DNA from: Craspedostauros australis
Taxonomy: Eukaryota > Bacillariophyta > Bacillariophyceae > Mastogloiales > Achnanthaceae
Direction of reading: 5' to 3'
Assembly: GCA_026770025.1 (NCBI GenBank)
Contig: JAMXDE010000013.1
Coordinates: 1 to 64,000, forward strand
Length of the DNA: 64,000 bases
Every line of letters starts with the position of its first letter. The stretch's first letter is position 1. A program made the position numbers and the translations under genes. Positions 22,272 through 33,600 of this stretch are shown here, one piece after another. Below the pieces are notes generated by a model. That model ran no database searches, was not told where the DNA came from, and was given only the letters and a program-made list of their open reading frames with translations.

Positions 22272-22447
22272 ACACACAATGAACCAACGATATCACGCGA
22301 AACAGCGTACCTCCCACCAAACGAGTTGCACAAGAGTGCAGCAATCATGCTTTAACATGGTTTCCACACAGATCAGTCTACGGTGGTGGAATCTAGACGT
22401 GCTGAAAGTATGACAAACTTCCAGTTTTGTTAAACCCTAACCCTAAC
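22272..22447. other. Spacer ending in a third buried telomere tract
   Basis: About 160 bp of unique sequence ends CTTCCAGTTTTGTTAAACCCTAACCCTAACGG. The telomere tract at 22,432-22,447 abuts the broken end of an old Copia gene. Its upstream TTTTGTTAAA resembles the T-rich lead of the other buried tracts. Confidence 0.75.
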
Positions 22448-22911
22448 GGTTGAAGAGAGCGGCGTCCGAGTTGACGATGTGACACGAAGCTCCGCTGTTG
22501 GCGAGCCAGGTGTCCTTGTTGACCTTGTCCTTGTACTTGGTGCTCAGCTCATGAAGCTGCTCCACAGCTGCCGCAGCTATCTCGTCGTTAAAGCTGCCGT
22601 CATCGTCGTCTTCGTGGACTCCATCTCCGTTGTGTGGATTGCGGTGGTCCTCATCGTCCATGTTATCGGGTAGTTGCGCATAGTCCGATGGAATCGTACT
22701 GTTTCGATGTGATCGTGTGGCTGGATCATATGGGCTGACGCGTGGTCGTTCGCATGAGAGCACGCGCATGCATCCTCCAAGGATGTAGTGCAGGTCCGTC
22801 TCTGGAATCGTCTCTGGAATCGTCTCTGTCTCATTCGCTTCCAATATGCGGTTGATGACAACCGAATTGGCAAGAATCTCTTCGATTGATCTGAAGTTCT
22901 CGGACAGAATG
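22448..22911 (-). pseudogene. Older Copia element X, protease region fragment
   Basis: The minus-strand frame (22,443-22,911) is acidic and low in complexity, then reaches DTWLANSGASCHIVNSD, the Copia aspartic protease active site. The catalytic Asp of the usual D-S-G is Asn here. Downstream coding is lost: the frame ends at the telomere tract. The upstream part of the same gene lies at 29,365-29,759 on the far side of element 1, and the reading frame continues across if element 1 and one copy of its 6-bp duplication are ignored. The sequence is too diverged from elements 1-3 to be one of them. Confidence 0.75.
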
Positions 22912-23687
22912 TGTTGGAAATCCGGGGTTATAGTAGTAGACTAATCTGTTATCAGTCTGTACCGTTTTAGAACTGTGAGCACAACATGCTCATCTCCTTT
23001 CGATTCCAATTTCACAACAAGCATGATCTGCAGTAGCCACCCGAGGTCACACCCTTTAGCTTGGCTCCTTTCGTCTGCATCTTCATCTTGCTTTCATTGT
23101 GGTTCATCGCTTGCTTAGCTGAGGATTGGAGAGTACCTACATTCGTCAAGTTCATACTCGTAGACCTGTAGGTACCTCTCCTTTGGTCTTCTGTTGCCTC
23201 ACTGGTCCCACTTCATTTCAGTTCCTCCCTCCGGTCATCTCGATGGTTGCCTTTAGATGTTTGGAACTTATTGTCCGGATCGTGGTCTTGGGTGAATAGG
23301 GATCGCCTCTGTTTCGCTTTCTCACATTAGGTTCTCAGGGACGCGTCGACTTGTTCAGATATATTGGTTGTCGCGCTCACTCGATTCACTCATGGGCTGG
23401 TGTGTTGCCATCCTCATAGATCTCTCCGTTCCCGACCGTTATCAGGACATGGCCGAGTAGGCCACTGGATGAGGGTGCTTGGATGTCGCATAAGACAGGT
23501 AAGGCCATTGGGCTGTCCGAGTGCAACTGGTCGATTGCTAGGTTGCGGTTTGTCTGGGAGATGCTATTGGGGGTTGCGGCAATCGTGGGTATCTTTGCAC
23601 TTAATACCATTCCGGTTCCAGTCAGTCCTCATGGGAGCTGCGGTAGAATAGGGTATCTTTGCAAAGTTGTACCCCCGATTCCTGACA
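22912..23687 (-). repeat. Element 1 3' LTR
   Basis: On the minus strand it starts TGTCAGGAATCGGGGG and ends CCCCGGATTTCCAACA. Just inside it (23,688-23,702) the minus strand reads GCGACAATGGAAGGG, a plausible polypurine tract. Confidence 0.92.
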
Positions 23688-23783
23688 CCCTTCCATTGTC
23701 GCACCACCATACTCACTCACACTCACAAATCGTCTCTCGTCACACTCCCTTGTCTCGCTCTTGCACTCATCTCTTCTGTCCCA

Positions 23784-26700
23784 TTAATCCATGGTTGATC
23801 TCAACTGAATGATGCTTCCTTTGTGTCTATCGTAGATCTCCTTCTTTGTGTTCTTGGTGAAGCCGTCTGCGATGTTGTCCTCTGAGCGCACAAATTGAAT
23901 TCGTGCCTCTCCGTTGTCTATCAGCTCCCGAGTGAAATGATGTCGTATGTCGATGTGTCTCGTTCGCGCTGATGTCGATGGATTGGAGGCAATGAAGATA
24001 GCCCCCACATTGTCCACATACACATCCACTGGTTTGGTCATTGTCAAGCCGATGTCCTCCATTAGCTGCGTAAGGAAGCGAATCTCTTTTCCTGCTTCCG
24101 ATAGGGCGACGTATTCCGCTTCTGTTGAGCTGAGAGTTACACTTCGTTGTGCCTTCGATCTCCATACAATGGGCACCCCTTGCAATAGGACGAGATGTCC
24201 CCCGACACTGATCCGGTTATCCTTGTCTCCCGCAAACTCACTGTCTGCGTAGATCTCGATCTTCCATGCGTTGTTCTCCAGTGGGGTTGGTTTCATTCGT
24301 AGTCCGTAGTCCCTCGTGTCCGATACGAACTTCATTACTCGCAGCATCTCCTTGTATGCTGCAGCTGATGGTCCGTCCAATACTTTGGTAAGCTCACGCA
24401 CCGCATTCGCAATGTCGGGTCGCGAGTGCTTCACCAAGTATAACAGCATACCTACTCCGCTTCGGTATCTGCTGTGTCGGTCACTGTCCACTTTGGGTAG
24501 GTCGCTGTTTCTCTGAATACCCTGTCCTGGTGTTCCTGGAGTTCCGTATCGTTGTAGAGTCAGTACGTCATCCTTGAATGTATCGATGATATTCTTGATG
24601 ATGTGTGGCTGGTTCACCCAGCAATTCGACTGGTCGTTGTTGAAGATGATCTTGCAGCTGAGGTAGTCTTCGAGGTCGTTCTCCACCTTGATTCCGAATT
24701 GCTCAGCTTTGATGTCGATCGTCAGTTGCTTCAATTCCTCCTTCTCTCCGATGCATAGGCAGTCGTCGACGTAGGTGCCTATCAGCAGCAGTTTCCCTTC
24801 CTGATTCCGAATTAGAAGGCATGGATCCACTTTGCTCTGTCGAAATCCCAGCTTGAGTAGAATGTCGACCAGCTTTTTGTTCCATTGTCTGGCACTCTGC
24901 ACTAATCCGTAGATGGTCTTCTTGAGCAGCAAGCATTCGTCGGCCTCATGCCTCATGCCCTTTGGGCATTGCATGTAGATCTCTTCGTCAAGTTCTCCAT
25001 GCAAGAATGCTGTCTCGAAGTCGATGATCATACTATCCATGTGCAGTAGCATCTTCATAGTGAGCATGATGCGGTAGGTTGCATCATGAATCACTGGTGC
25101 GTGGTGTGCTGAGAAGTCCACTCCTGCGATCTGTGAGTAGCCGCAGGCGACGAGTCTGGCTCGAAAGACTCCGTTCCTCTTCTCCTTGAACACCCACTTG
25201 GTCTTCACGCATCGCCGATCCCTCGGCATTCGGTTCCTCTTGATCTTCTCCCATACTCCTCTTCTGGTCATATCGTTGAACTCCTTATTGATGGCCTCTC
25301 TCCACTTCTTTCTCTTCTCGGGATCCGCATGGTCCCAGCATTCTTCGAAAGTGGTAGGGTCTAGCATCATAGCTACGCTTGCTTGCTCGGGTCTAGCTCG
25401 ATCATTCGTTACTTGGCTCGCAGTGATGAAGTCATCCAGCCTCATCTTTCCGTGAGTGGTATCAATCATCATCCCTGCGATGTCTCTGTTGAACATCGAC
25501 CCGTCTGTGTGGAAGCTAGGTCCCCCTGTCGCCGCTGTTTCGGCTTCTGTCTCTTGGGCAGTCTCTTGCTTCTCATCGTCGGATTCGGAGGTCTCGCTGG
25601 ATCCGTAGTCTCTATCCTCCTTAGGAACGGGCGAGTTGTTGTACCCTGCGAGATCTCTGACCATCCTTGGTACGTACGCAACAGGTGTTGCGACTGGAGT
25701 CGAGGGCGGTCCTTTTTCTACCGTTCTTTCCTCACTCCTTTCATCCTCGTCCCTTCCGGATTCATCCCCGACGTCATCGTCTGGTTCCTGATCCTCTTGG
25801 ACGGGTAGCAGGTCGTCCTGGTCTAGCGCGGCTTCCTCTGTATCGCCTCGTTCTTTGGTTCTGCCGCGCTGGTCATCGTCATCAGTCTCTATATCATTCA
25901 TACTATCCGATTGACGAAGCCAAGTCACTCCTCTCTCTGGAGACGACTCCCTTGATGAGGAGTCGTCGTCTGTGTTCATCACTCTAGATCTGTTGGCATC
26001 CTTGATACCCTTGAACTCTCCATATGACTTGTTCAACCAGGTTACATCTCGAGTCATCAGGATTCTCGAGGTAGCAAGGTTCATCATGCGGTACACTCCT
26101 TTCGCGTGCGACTGTCCGTACCCCACAAACATGGCAGGTTTGGAGCGGTCGTCTAGCTTGGCCTTGATAGTCTGTCCACCGATGTGTACCATCCCCATCT
26201 CACCGAACACACGCAGGTCATTTGCATACTTCGGGATTTTTCCGTTTAACAGTATACACGCTGGTTCCCTTGACTTCGTGCCAATGATGTTCTCCAGCTG
26301 CGTCGCTGTGTGAGCAGCCTCTGCCCACAGCTTCCCTCGCGTTGTTTTTGGTAGATGAGTTTGGTTCAGCATGGCGCGTACTTTTCCGTAGAGTGTCGCG
26401 AATTTCCTTTCGACGCGACCATTCTGTTGCGGAGTCGATGCCGCAGTGTACTCGAAGGTTGGGGCGAATCCCTTGTTAAGTAAGAGTTTCTCTGTAGAAC
26501 GATTCTCTCCTGCGTTGTCACATCTGACATTTTGAACCGTTACTCGCTGATTCGCCTGGAGCCATTGGAACAACAAAAGCATCTTCGACCCCACGTCGCT
26601 TTTCTCTGTGATGAAGTAACTCCAGCAGTAGTCGCTGTAATCGTCGATCACAAGAAGCCAGTATTTGCCCCTTCCCAGGCTGTGTGTCTGAACACTTGAT

Positions 26701-27345
26701 GTATCCATGAACAATCGATCCCCGACTCCTTTCGTTCGTTCTTGAGTCGATTTCGACATCGGTCTCTGTCGCGATTTCCCAATCGCGCAGTCAACACACA
26801 CGTTCAGTTTTCCTGTCACGTTCCAGCCGTACCTCCCTGCTGTTCGAGAGATGGTGTACGCGTCAACGTGACCTAACTTTTTATGAATTGTGTTGATGTC
26901 GACTGGTGCGTCGGTCGATACGCCAACATGAGCTTGGTCGTCGGCCTTGGCGTTGCTCACCATGTTCACTCCGCACACGAAACCGCTCTGGGTTGCCATG
27001 ATGCGGTCAAAGCTGATGCGCACGCTGCCTTTCTTCAGGCTGATCACGATGCCGCGGTTGCTAATGTCGAAACCATTCTCGAGAGCTTTGTTAATGCTCA
27101 GTAGGTTCACCCACAGCTTCGGCACGTACTTCACTGACTTGAGCACAACGATGGATGTCTTTCCATTCTTCTGCATGACGCTCATGCGCTTGTCCCCGAC
27201 CTTGGTTGCCTTGAGGAAGCGTCCGCTTCCGATCTTAACGTCCTGATCGGAGATGCGAACGTTGGTCATTCCTTCGTCGCTGTTGGTGAGGTGGCATGAT
27301 GCGCCCGAATCCCCCAACCAGGTATTGGTCTCGTAGCTGTCCGGT
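23784..27345 (-). pseudogene. Element 1 pol: protease, integrase, RT, RNase H
   Basis: A minus-strand open frame of over 1,180 codons encodes, in order, Copia protease (NTWLGDSGASCHLTNS), the integrase HHCC finger (HKKLGH...CVDCAIGK), the integrase core (MDTSSVQTH, CDNAGE, PQQNGRVERK), RT with GTYVDDCLCIG, and RNase H (YADSEFAGDK, SSTEAEYVALSE, YVDNVGAIF, TRHIDIRHHF). It ends LRSTMD then TAA. The pol domains look intact, but the frame has lost its link to gag: a deletion upstream places it in a different frame. The open frame continues slightly past the junction to 27,431, but those codons are out-of-frame gag sequence. Confidence 0.92.
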
Positions 27346-28507
27346 TGTCGCGTGTTTTCGCCTCGCCTGTGTTCACAGACAAGTTGGTCACATTTTCCAA
27401 TTCGTTCGTGTTTCTCGAGGTGGGCACACAAATCAATTCGTCTGTCATCACAAGAGCTACGTCGTTATTTCCCTCCATCCCATCGGTTGCCACATTAGCC
27501 GAGTCTGCCTCTTTCATGGCTGCCTTCAGCTTGAAGCACTGTAGGATCTTGTGTCCCTTCTTACCACAGTACTTACATTCCCCATTGAACTTGGGCTTGC
27601 TGTTGTTGACTCCTTGGCCACTCTTCTTGTTCTTGCCGTTGTCTTTCTTGGGGGCGGAGCGGCAGTCTGCTTTCTTGTGGCCGTAGGCACCACAGTTGCG
27701 GCAGTGACCTTTGAAGCCTCCTACTGCAGCGAATGCAGTCTCTTCCCTGTTACTGTTGTTCTCACGTCTGTTGCCGCCCAGTTTGAGGTATCGGCCGTCG
27801 TAGGTGGCACTGACAGCTTCGCGGATGTCTTCGAGGGTCATGGTATCCTCCATACCGTCGAACTTGAGCTCCAAGAGCTTCACGTCCGTCTCGTATTCCC
27901 TTCCGAGGGCGTTGAGTACGAGCATGTGGTACTGTTTCATATCTATCTTGATACCAGTACTACCGAGGCGATTACGCAGCACTTCCATCTCGGTCAGGAA
28001 CGTGTCTGGGTGCTCGCCTTTCTTCAACCGCATCCCGTTGAGTTGAGCCAACAACTTTGCCTTGATAGGCGCGGTACGTTGCTCGTAGATGCGTTCAAGG
28101 GCCTTCCACGCCTTGCGTGGGTCTCCACTCTCAGTGGGCCCGCCCTTGGTTCCCACCACAGCCATGAAGGCGACATTGCCTTCCGTAGTTTCATGGTTGA
28201 TCGCCATGGCCAGTTCTTCAAACGCGCACTTAGCCAGCCCATTCTTGTATACCTCCTTCTCCTCAGCAGTCATCGAGGCTATCTTCTTCGCGATAGACTC
28301 ACCCTCTTCGATCTTCACATCGGAGATGAGGGCGCTGGGGCCGAAGGGAGCTGGCTTCACCTCCACCTTGTCTAGATCCATGAGATACAGGTCCTCAAGG
28401 CCCCTGCCCGCGGCGCGAGCTAGGAACTTGATGCTCCAACCTGTCTAGCTGGAACGCTTGCCGTCGAAGATAACGACGCGGTCGTTCTTGCGAAGATAGG
28501 AGCTCAT
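27266..28507 (-). pseudogene. Element 1 gag with in-frame TAG at codon 21
   Basis: The first ATG is at 28,505-28,507 and matches the start of element 3's gag (FDGKRSS, then a sequence like W-x-x-W-S-x-KFLARA). Codon 21 is TAG (28,445-28,447), where element 3 has Trp. The same frame then stays open from an internal Met at 28,381. The gag body has the Copia UBN2-like pattern (FEELAMAINHETTEGNVAF, YEQRTAPIKAKLLAQLNGM, KKGEHPDTFLTEME) and two CCHC knuckles, CRNCGAYGHKKADC and CKYCGKKGHKILQC. It ends out of frame after TRDN at the deletion junction near 27,345. Confidence 0.9.
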
Positions 28508-28588
28508 GGTGGTGTGGTGGTGGTGATGTTTGTTGCTGTGTTGGTGGGTGATGGAAACGTTGGATTTCAATCGTAACGTTTCGAAACG

Positions 28589-29364
28589 TGTTGAAAATCC
28601 GGGGTTATAGTAGTAGACTAATCTGTTATCAGTCTGTACCGTTTTAGAACTGTGAGCACAACATGCTCATCTCCTTTCGATTCCAATTTCACAACAAGCA
28701 TGATCTGCAGTAGCCACCCGAGGTCACACCCTTTAGCTTGGCTCCTTTCGTCTGCATCTTCATCTTGCTTTCATTGTGGTTCATCGCTTGCTTAGCTGAG
28801 GATTGGAGAGTACCTACATTCGTCAAGTTCATACTCGTAGACCTGTAGGTACCTCTCCTTCGGTCTTCTGTTGCCTCACTGGTCCCACTTCATTTCAGTT
28901 CCTCCCTCCGGTCATCTCGATGGTTGCCTTTAGATGTTTGGAACTTATTGTCCGAATCGTGGTCTTGGGTGAATAGGGATCGCCTCTGTTTTGCTTTCTC
29001 ACATTAGGTTCTCAGGGACGCGTCGACTTGTTCAGATATATTGGTTGTCGCGCTCACTCGATTCACTCATGGGCTGGTGTGTTGCCATCCTCATAGATCT
29101 CTCGGTTCCCGACCGTTATCGGGACATGGCCGAGTAGGCCACTGGATGAGGGTGCTTGGATGTCGCATAAGACAGGTAAGGCCATTGGGCTGTCCGAGTG
29201 CAACTGGTCGATTGCTAGGTTGCGGTTTGTCTGGGAGATGCTATTGGGGGTTGCGGCAATCGTGGGTATCTTTGCACTTAATACCATTCCGGTTCCAGTC
29301 AGTCCTCATGGGAGCTGCGGTAGAATAGGGTATCTTTGCAAAGTCGTACCCCCGATTCCTGACA
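28589..29364 (-). repeat. Element 1 5' LTR
   Basis: 776 bp, the partner of 22,912-23,687. On its internal side lies a perfect palindrome, CGTTTCGAAACG (28,577-28,588), at the position where a primer-binding site is expected. Confidence 0.92.
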
Positions 29365-29759
29365 AGAATGGATCCCATCATGTTCACCCATATTGGTCTG
29401 AGCACTCCTTGTGCGACTCCTGGGAACAGTTTCACTCCTGCTTCCATTACGGCATCAAAGATGAGTTGTTTCTGGATTATCAATGCTGTCGCCGTTCCGT
29501 ATGGGATGGTATCATGACGATGAAGGTAGTTTGAGTTGTTGGGACTCTCAATCGGTGGGAATTCGATATTCACTGGGTAGACGACACGCTCATTTGGGTT
29601 GAAGCTGTCGTCTGGATGATCCTTGGTTTCGTTGCTGTCATCTTCATCGAAGATGCCCGATCTGTTGTTCCCCGCTGCTGGAGGAGGCGGCGCCGCGCCG
29701 CTGTTCGTTTCGTCTTGGCCTCTATCAATCTCGTTGGTCTCATCGTCGCCCTCTTCACT
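29365..29759 (-). pseudogene. Older Copia element X, region upstream of protease
   Basis: An open minus-strand frame from element 2's edge to element 1's target duplication encodes an acidic, Pro/Ala-rich start, then NIEFPPIESPNNSNYLHRHD and a segment ending VLRPIWVNMMGSIL. The frame continues into 22,911 and lower coordinates if element 1 is skipped. It corresponds in position to the gag-protease linker of a Copia polyprotein. Its upstream part was lost where element 2 now begins. Confidence 0.6.
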
Positions 29760-30537
29760 TGTTGGAAATCTGGGGTTATAGTAGTAGACTAATCTGTTAT
29801 CAGTCTGTACCGTTTTAGAACTGTGAGCACAACATGCTCATCTCCTTTCGATTCCAATTTCATAACAAGCATGATCTGCAGTAGCCACCCAAGGTTACAC
29901 CCTTTAGCTTGGCTCCTTTCGTCTGCATCTTCATCTTGCTTTCATCGTGGTTCATCGCTTGCTTAGCTGAGGATTGGAGAGTACCTACATTCGTCAAGTT
30001 CATACTCGTAGACCTGTAGGTACCTCTCCTTCGGTCTCCTGTCACCTCACTGGTCCCACTTCATTTCAGTTCCTCCCTCCGGTCATCTCGATGGTTGCCT
30101 TTGGATGTTTGGAACTTATCGTCGTCTGGATCATGGTCTTGGGTGAATAGGGATCGCCTCTGTTTTGCTTTCTCATATTAGGTTCTCAGGGACGCGTCGA
30201 CTTGTTCAGATATATTGGTTGTCGCGCTCATTCGATTCACTCAGGGCTGGTGTGTTGCCATCGTCATAGATCTCTCGGTTCCCAACCGTTATCAGGACAT
30301 GGCCGAGTAGGCCACTGGATGAGGGTGCTTGGATGTCGCATAAGACAGGTAAGGCCATTGGGCTGTCCGAGTGCAACTGGTCGATTGCTAGGTTGCGGTT
30401 TGTCTGGGAGATGCTATTGGGGGCTGCGGCAATCATGGGTATTTTTGCACTTAATACCATTCCGGTTCCAGTCAGTCCTCATGGGAGCTGCGGTAGAATA
30501 GGGTATCTTTGCAAAGTTGTACCCCCGATTCCTCACA
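29760..30537 (-). repeat. Element 2 3' LTR
   Basis: 778 bp, plus-strand start TGTTGGAAATCTGGGG and end CCCCGATTCCTCACA, where one base differs from the usual CCTGACA. That changes the terminal bases recognised by integrase on this end. Confidence 0.9.
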
Positions 30538-30631
30538 CCCTTCCATTGTCGCACCACCATACTCACCCACACACAAATCGTCTCTCGTCACACTCCCTTG
30601 TCTCGCTCTCGCACTCATCTCTTCTGTCCCA

Positions 30632-33600
30632 TTAATCCATGGTCGATCTCAACTGAATGATGCTTCCTTTGTGTCTATCGTAGATCTCCTTCTTTGTGTT
30701 TTTGGTGAAGCCGTCTGCGATGTTGTCCTCTGAGCGCACAAATTGAATTCGTGCCTCTCCGTTGTCTATCAGCTCCCGAGTGAAATGATGTCGTATGTCG
30801 ATGTGTCTCGTCCGCGCTGATGTCGATGGATTGGAGGCAATGAAGATAGCCCCCACATTGTCCACATACACATCCACTGGTTTGGTCATCGTCAAGCCGA
30901 TATCCTCCATTAGGTGCGTAAGGAAGCGAATCTCCTTTCCTGCTTCTGATAGGGCGACGTATTCCGCTTCTGTTGAGCTGAGAGTTACACTTTGTTGTGC
31001 CTTCGATCTCCATACAATGGGCACCCCTTGCAATAGGACGAGATGTCCCCCGACACTGATCCGGTTATCCTTGTCTCCCGCAAACTCACTGTCTGCGTAG
31101 ATCTCGATCTTCCATGCGTTGTTCTCCAGTGGGGTTGGTTTCATTCGTAGTCCGTAGTCCCTCGTGTCCGATACGAACTTCATTACTCGCAGCATCTCCT
31201 TGTATGCTGCAGCTGATGGTCCGTCCAATACTTTGGTAAGCTCACGCACTGCATTCGCAATGTCTGGTCGCGAGTGCTTCACCAAGTATAGCAGCATACC
31301 TACTCCGCTTCGGTATCTGCTGTGTCGGTCACTGTCCACTTTGGGTAGGTCGCTGTTTCTCTGAATACCCTGTCCTGGTGTTCCTGGGGTTCCGTATCGT
31401 TGTAGAGTCAGCACGTCATCCTTGAATGTATCGATGATATTCTTGATGATGTGTGGCTGGTTCACCCAGCAATTCGACTGGTCGTTGTTGAAGATGATCT
31501 TGCAGCTGAGGTAGTCTTCGAGGTCGTCCTCCACCTTGATTCCGAATTGCTCAGCCTTAATGTCGATCGTCAGTTGCTTCAACTCCTCCTTTTCTCCGAT
31601 GCATAGGCAGTCGTCGACGTAGGTGCCTATTAGCAGTAGTCTCCCTTCCTGATTCCGAATTAGAAGGCATGGATCCACTTTGCTCTGTCGAAATCCCAGC
31701 TTGAGTAGAATGTCGACCAGCTTTTTGTTCCATTGTCTGGCGCTCTGCACTAATCTGTAGATGGTCTTCTTGAGCAGCAAGCATTCGTCGGCTTCATGCC
31801 TCATCCCCTTCGGGCATTGCATGTAGATCTCTTTGTCGAGTTCTCCATGCAAGAATGCTGTCTCGAAGTCGATGATTATACTATCCATGTGCAGCAGCAT
31901 CTTCATAGTGAGCATGATGCGGTAGGTTGCATCATGAATCACTGGTGCGTGGTGTGCTGAGAAGTCCACTCCTGCGATCTGTGAGTAGCCGCAGGCAACG
32001 AGTCTGGCCCGGAAGACTCCGTTCCTCTTCTCCTTGAAAACCCACTTGGTCTTCACGCATCGCCGATCTCTTGGCATTCGGTTCCTCTTGATCTTCTTCC
32101 ATACTCCTCTTCTGGTCATATCGTTGAACTCCTTATTGATGGCCTCTCTCCACTTCTTTCTCTTCTCGGGATCCGCATGGTCCCAGCATTCTTCGAAAGT
32201 GGTAGGGTCTAGCATCATAGCTACGCTTGCTTGCTCGGGTCTAGCTCGATCATTCGTTACTTGGCTCGCAGCGATGAAGTCATCCAGCCTCATCTTTCCA
32301 TGAGTGGTGTCTATCATCATGCCTGCGACGTCTCTATTGAACATCGACTCGTCTGTGTGGAAGCTGGGTCCCCCTGTCGCCGTTGTCTCGGCTTCTATCT
32401 CTTGAGCCGTTTCTAGCTTCTCATCGTCGGATTCGGAGGTCTCGCTAGATCTGTAGTCTCTGTCCTCCTTAGGGACGGGCGAGTTGTTGTACCCTGCGAG
32501 ATCTCTGACCATCCTTGGTACGTACGCAACAGGTGTTGCGACTGGAGTCGAGGGCGGTTCTTCTTCTACCGTTCTTTCCTCACTCCTTTCATCCTCGTCC
32601 CTTCCGGATTCATCGCCAACATCTTCGTCTGGTTCCTGATCCTCTTGGACGGGTAGCAGGTCGTCCTGCTCTAGCACGGCATCTTCTGAATCTCTTTGTT
32701 CTCCCAATCTGCTGCGCTGCTCATCGTCATCGGTCTCTATATCATTCATGCTATCCGATTGACGAAGCCAAGTCACGCCTCTCTCTGGAGACGACTCCCT
32801 TGATGAGGAGTCGTCGTCTGTGTTCATCACTCTGGATCTGTTGGCATCCTTGATACCCTTGAACTCTCCATACAACTTATTCAACCATGTCACGTCCCGA
32901 GTCATAAGGATTCTTGAGGTGGCAAGGTTCATCATCCGGTACACTCCTTTCGCGTGCGACTCTCCGTATCCCACGAACATGGCAGGTTTGGAGCGGTCGT
33001 CTAGTTTGGCCTTGATAGTCTGTCCACCGATGTGTACCATCCCCATCTCACCGAACACACGCAGGTCATTTGCATACTTCGGGATTTTTCCGTTTAACAG
33101 TATACACGCTGGCTCCCTTGACTTCGTGCCAATGATGTTCTCCAGCTGCGTTGCCGTGTGAGCAGCCTCTGCCCACAGCTTCCCTCGCGTTGTTTTTGGT
33201 AGATGGGTTTGGTTCAGCATGGCGCGTACTTTTCCGTAGAGTGTCGCGAATTTCCTTTCGACGCGACCGTTCTGTTGGGGAGTCGATGCCGCAGTGTACT
33301 CGAAGGTTGGGGCGAATCCCTTGTTAAGTAAGAGTTTCTCTGCAGAACGATTCTCTCCTGCGTTGTCACATCTGACATTTTGAACCGTTACTCGCTGATT
33401 CGCTTCGAGCCATTGGAACAACAAAAGCATCTTCGACCCCACGTCGCTTTTCTCTGTGATGAAGTAACTCCAGCAGTAGTCACTGTAATCGTCGATCACA
33501 AGAAGCCAGTATTTGCCCCTTCTCAGGCTGTGTGTCTGAACGCTTGATGTGTCCATGAACAGTCGATCCCCGACTCCTTTCGTTCGTTGTTGAGTCGCTT

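Larger units (their letters stand above)
22912..29364 (-). mobile_element. Copia element 1, internally deleted, 6,453 bp
   Basis: Two 776-bp LTRs (22,912-23,687 and 28,589-29,364) bound gag and pol on the minus strand. The flanks carry the 6-bp duplication AGAATG (22,906-22,911 and 29,365-29,370). The LTRs differ at roughly seven sites by eye. Compared with element 2 about 926 bp is missing between gag and protease, and the deletion shifts the frame, so this copy is non-autonomous. It inserted into the coding region of older element X. Confidence 0.93.
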
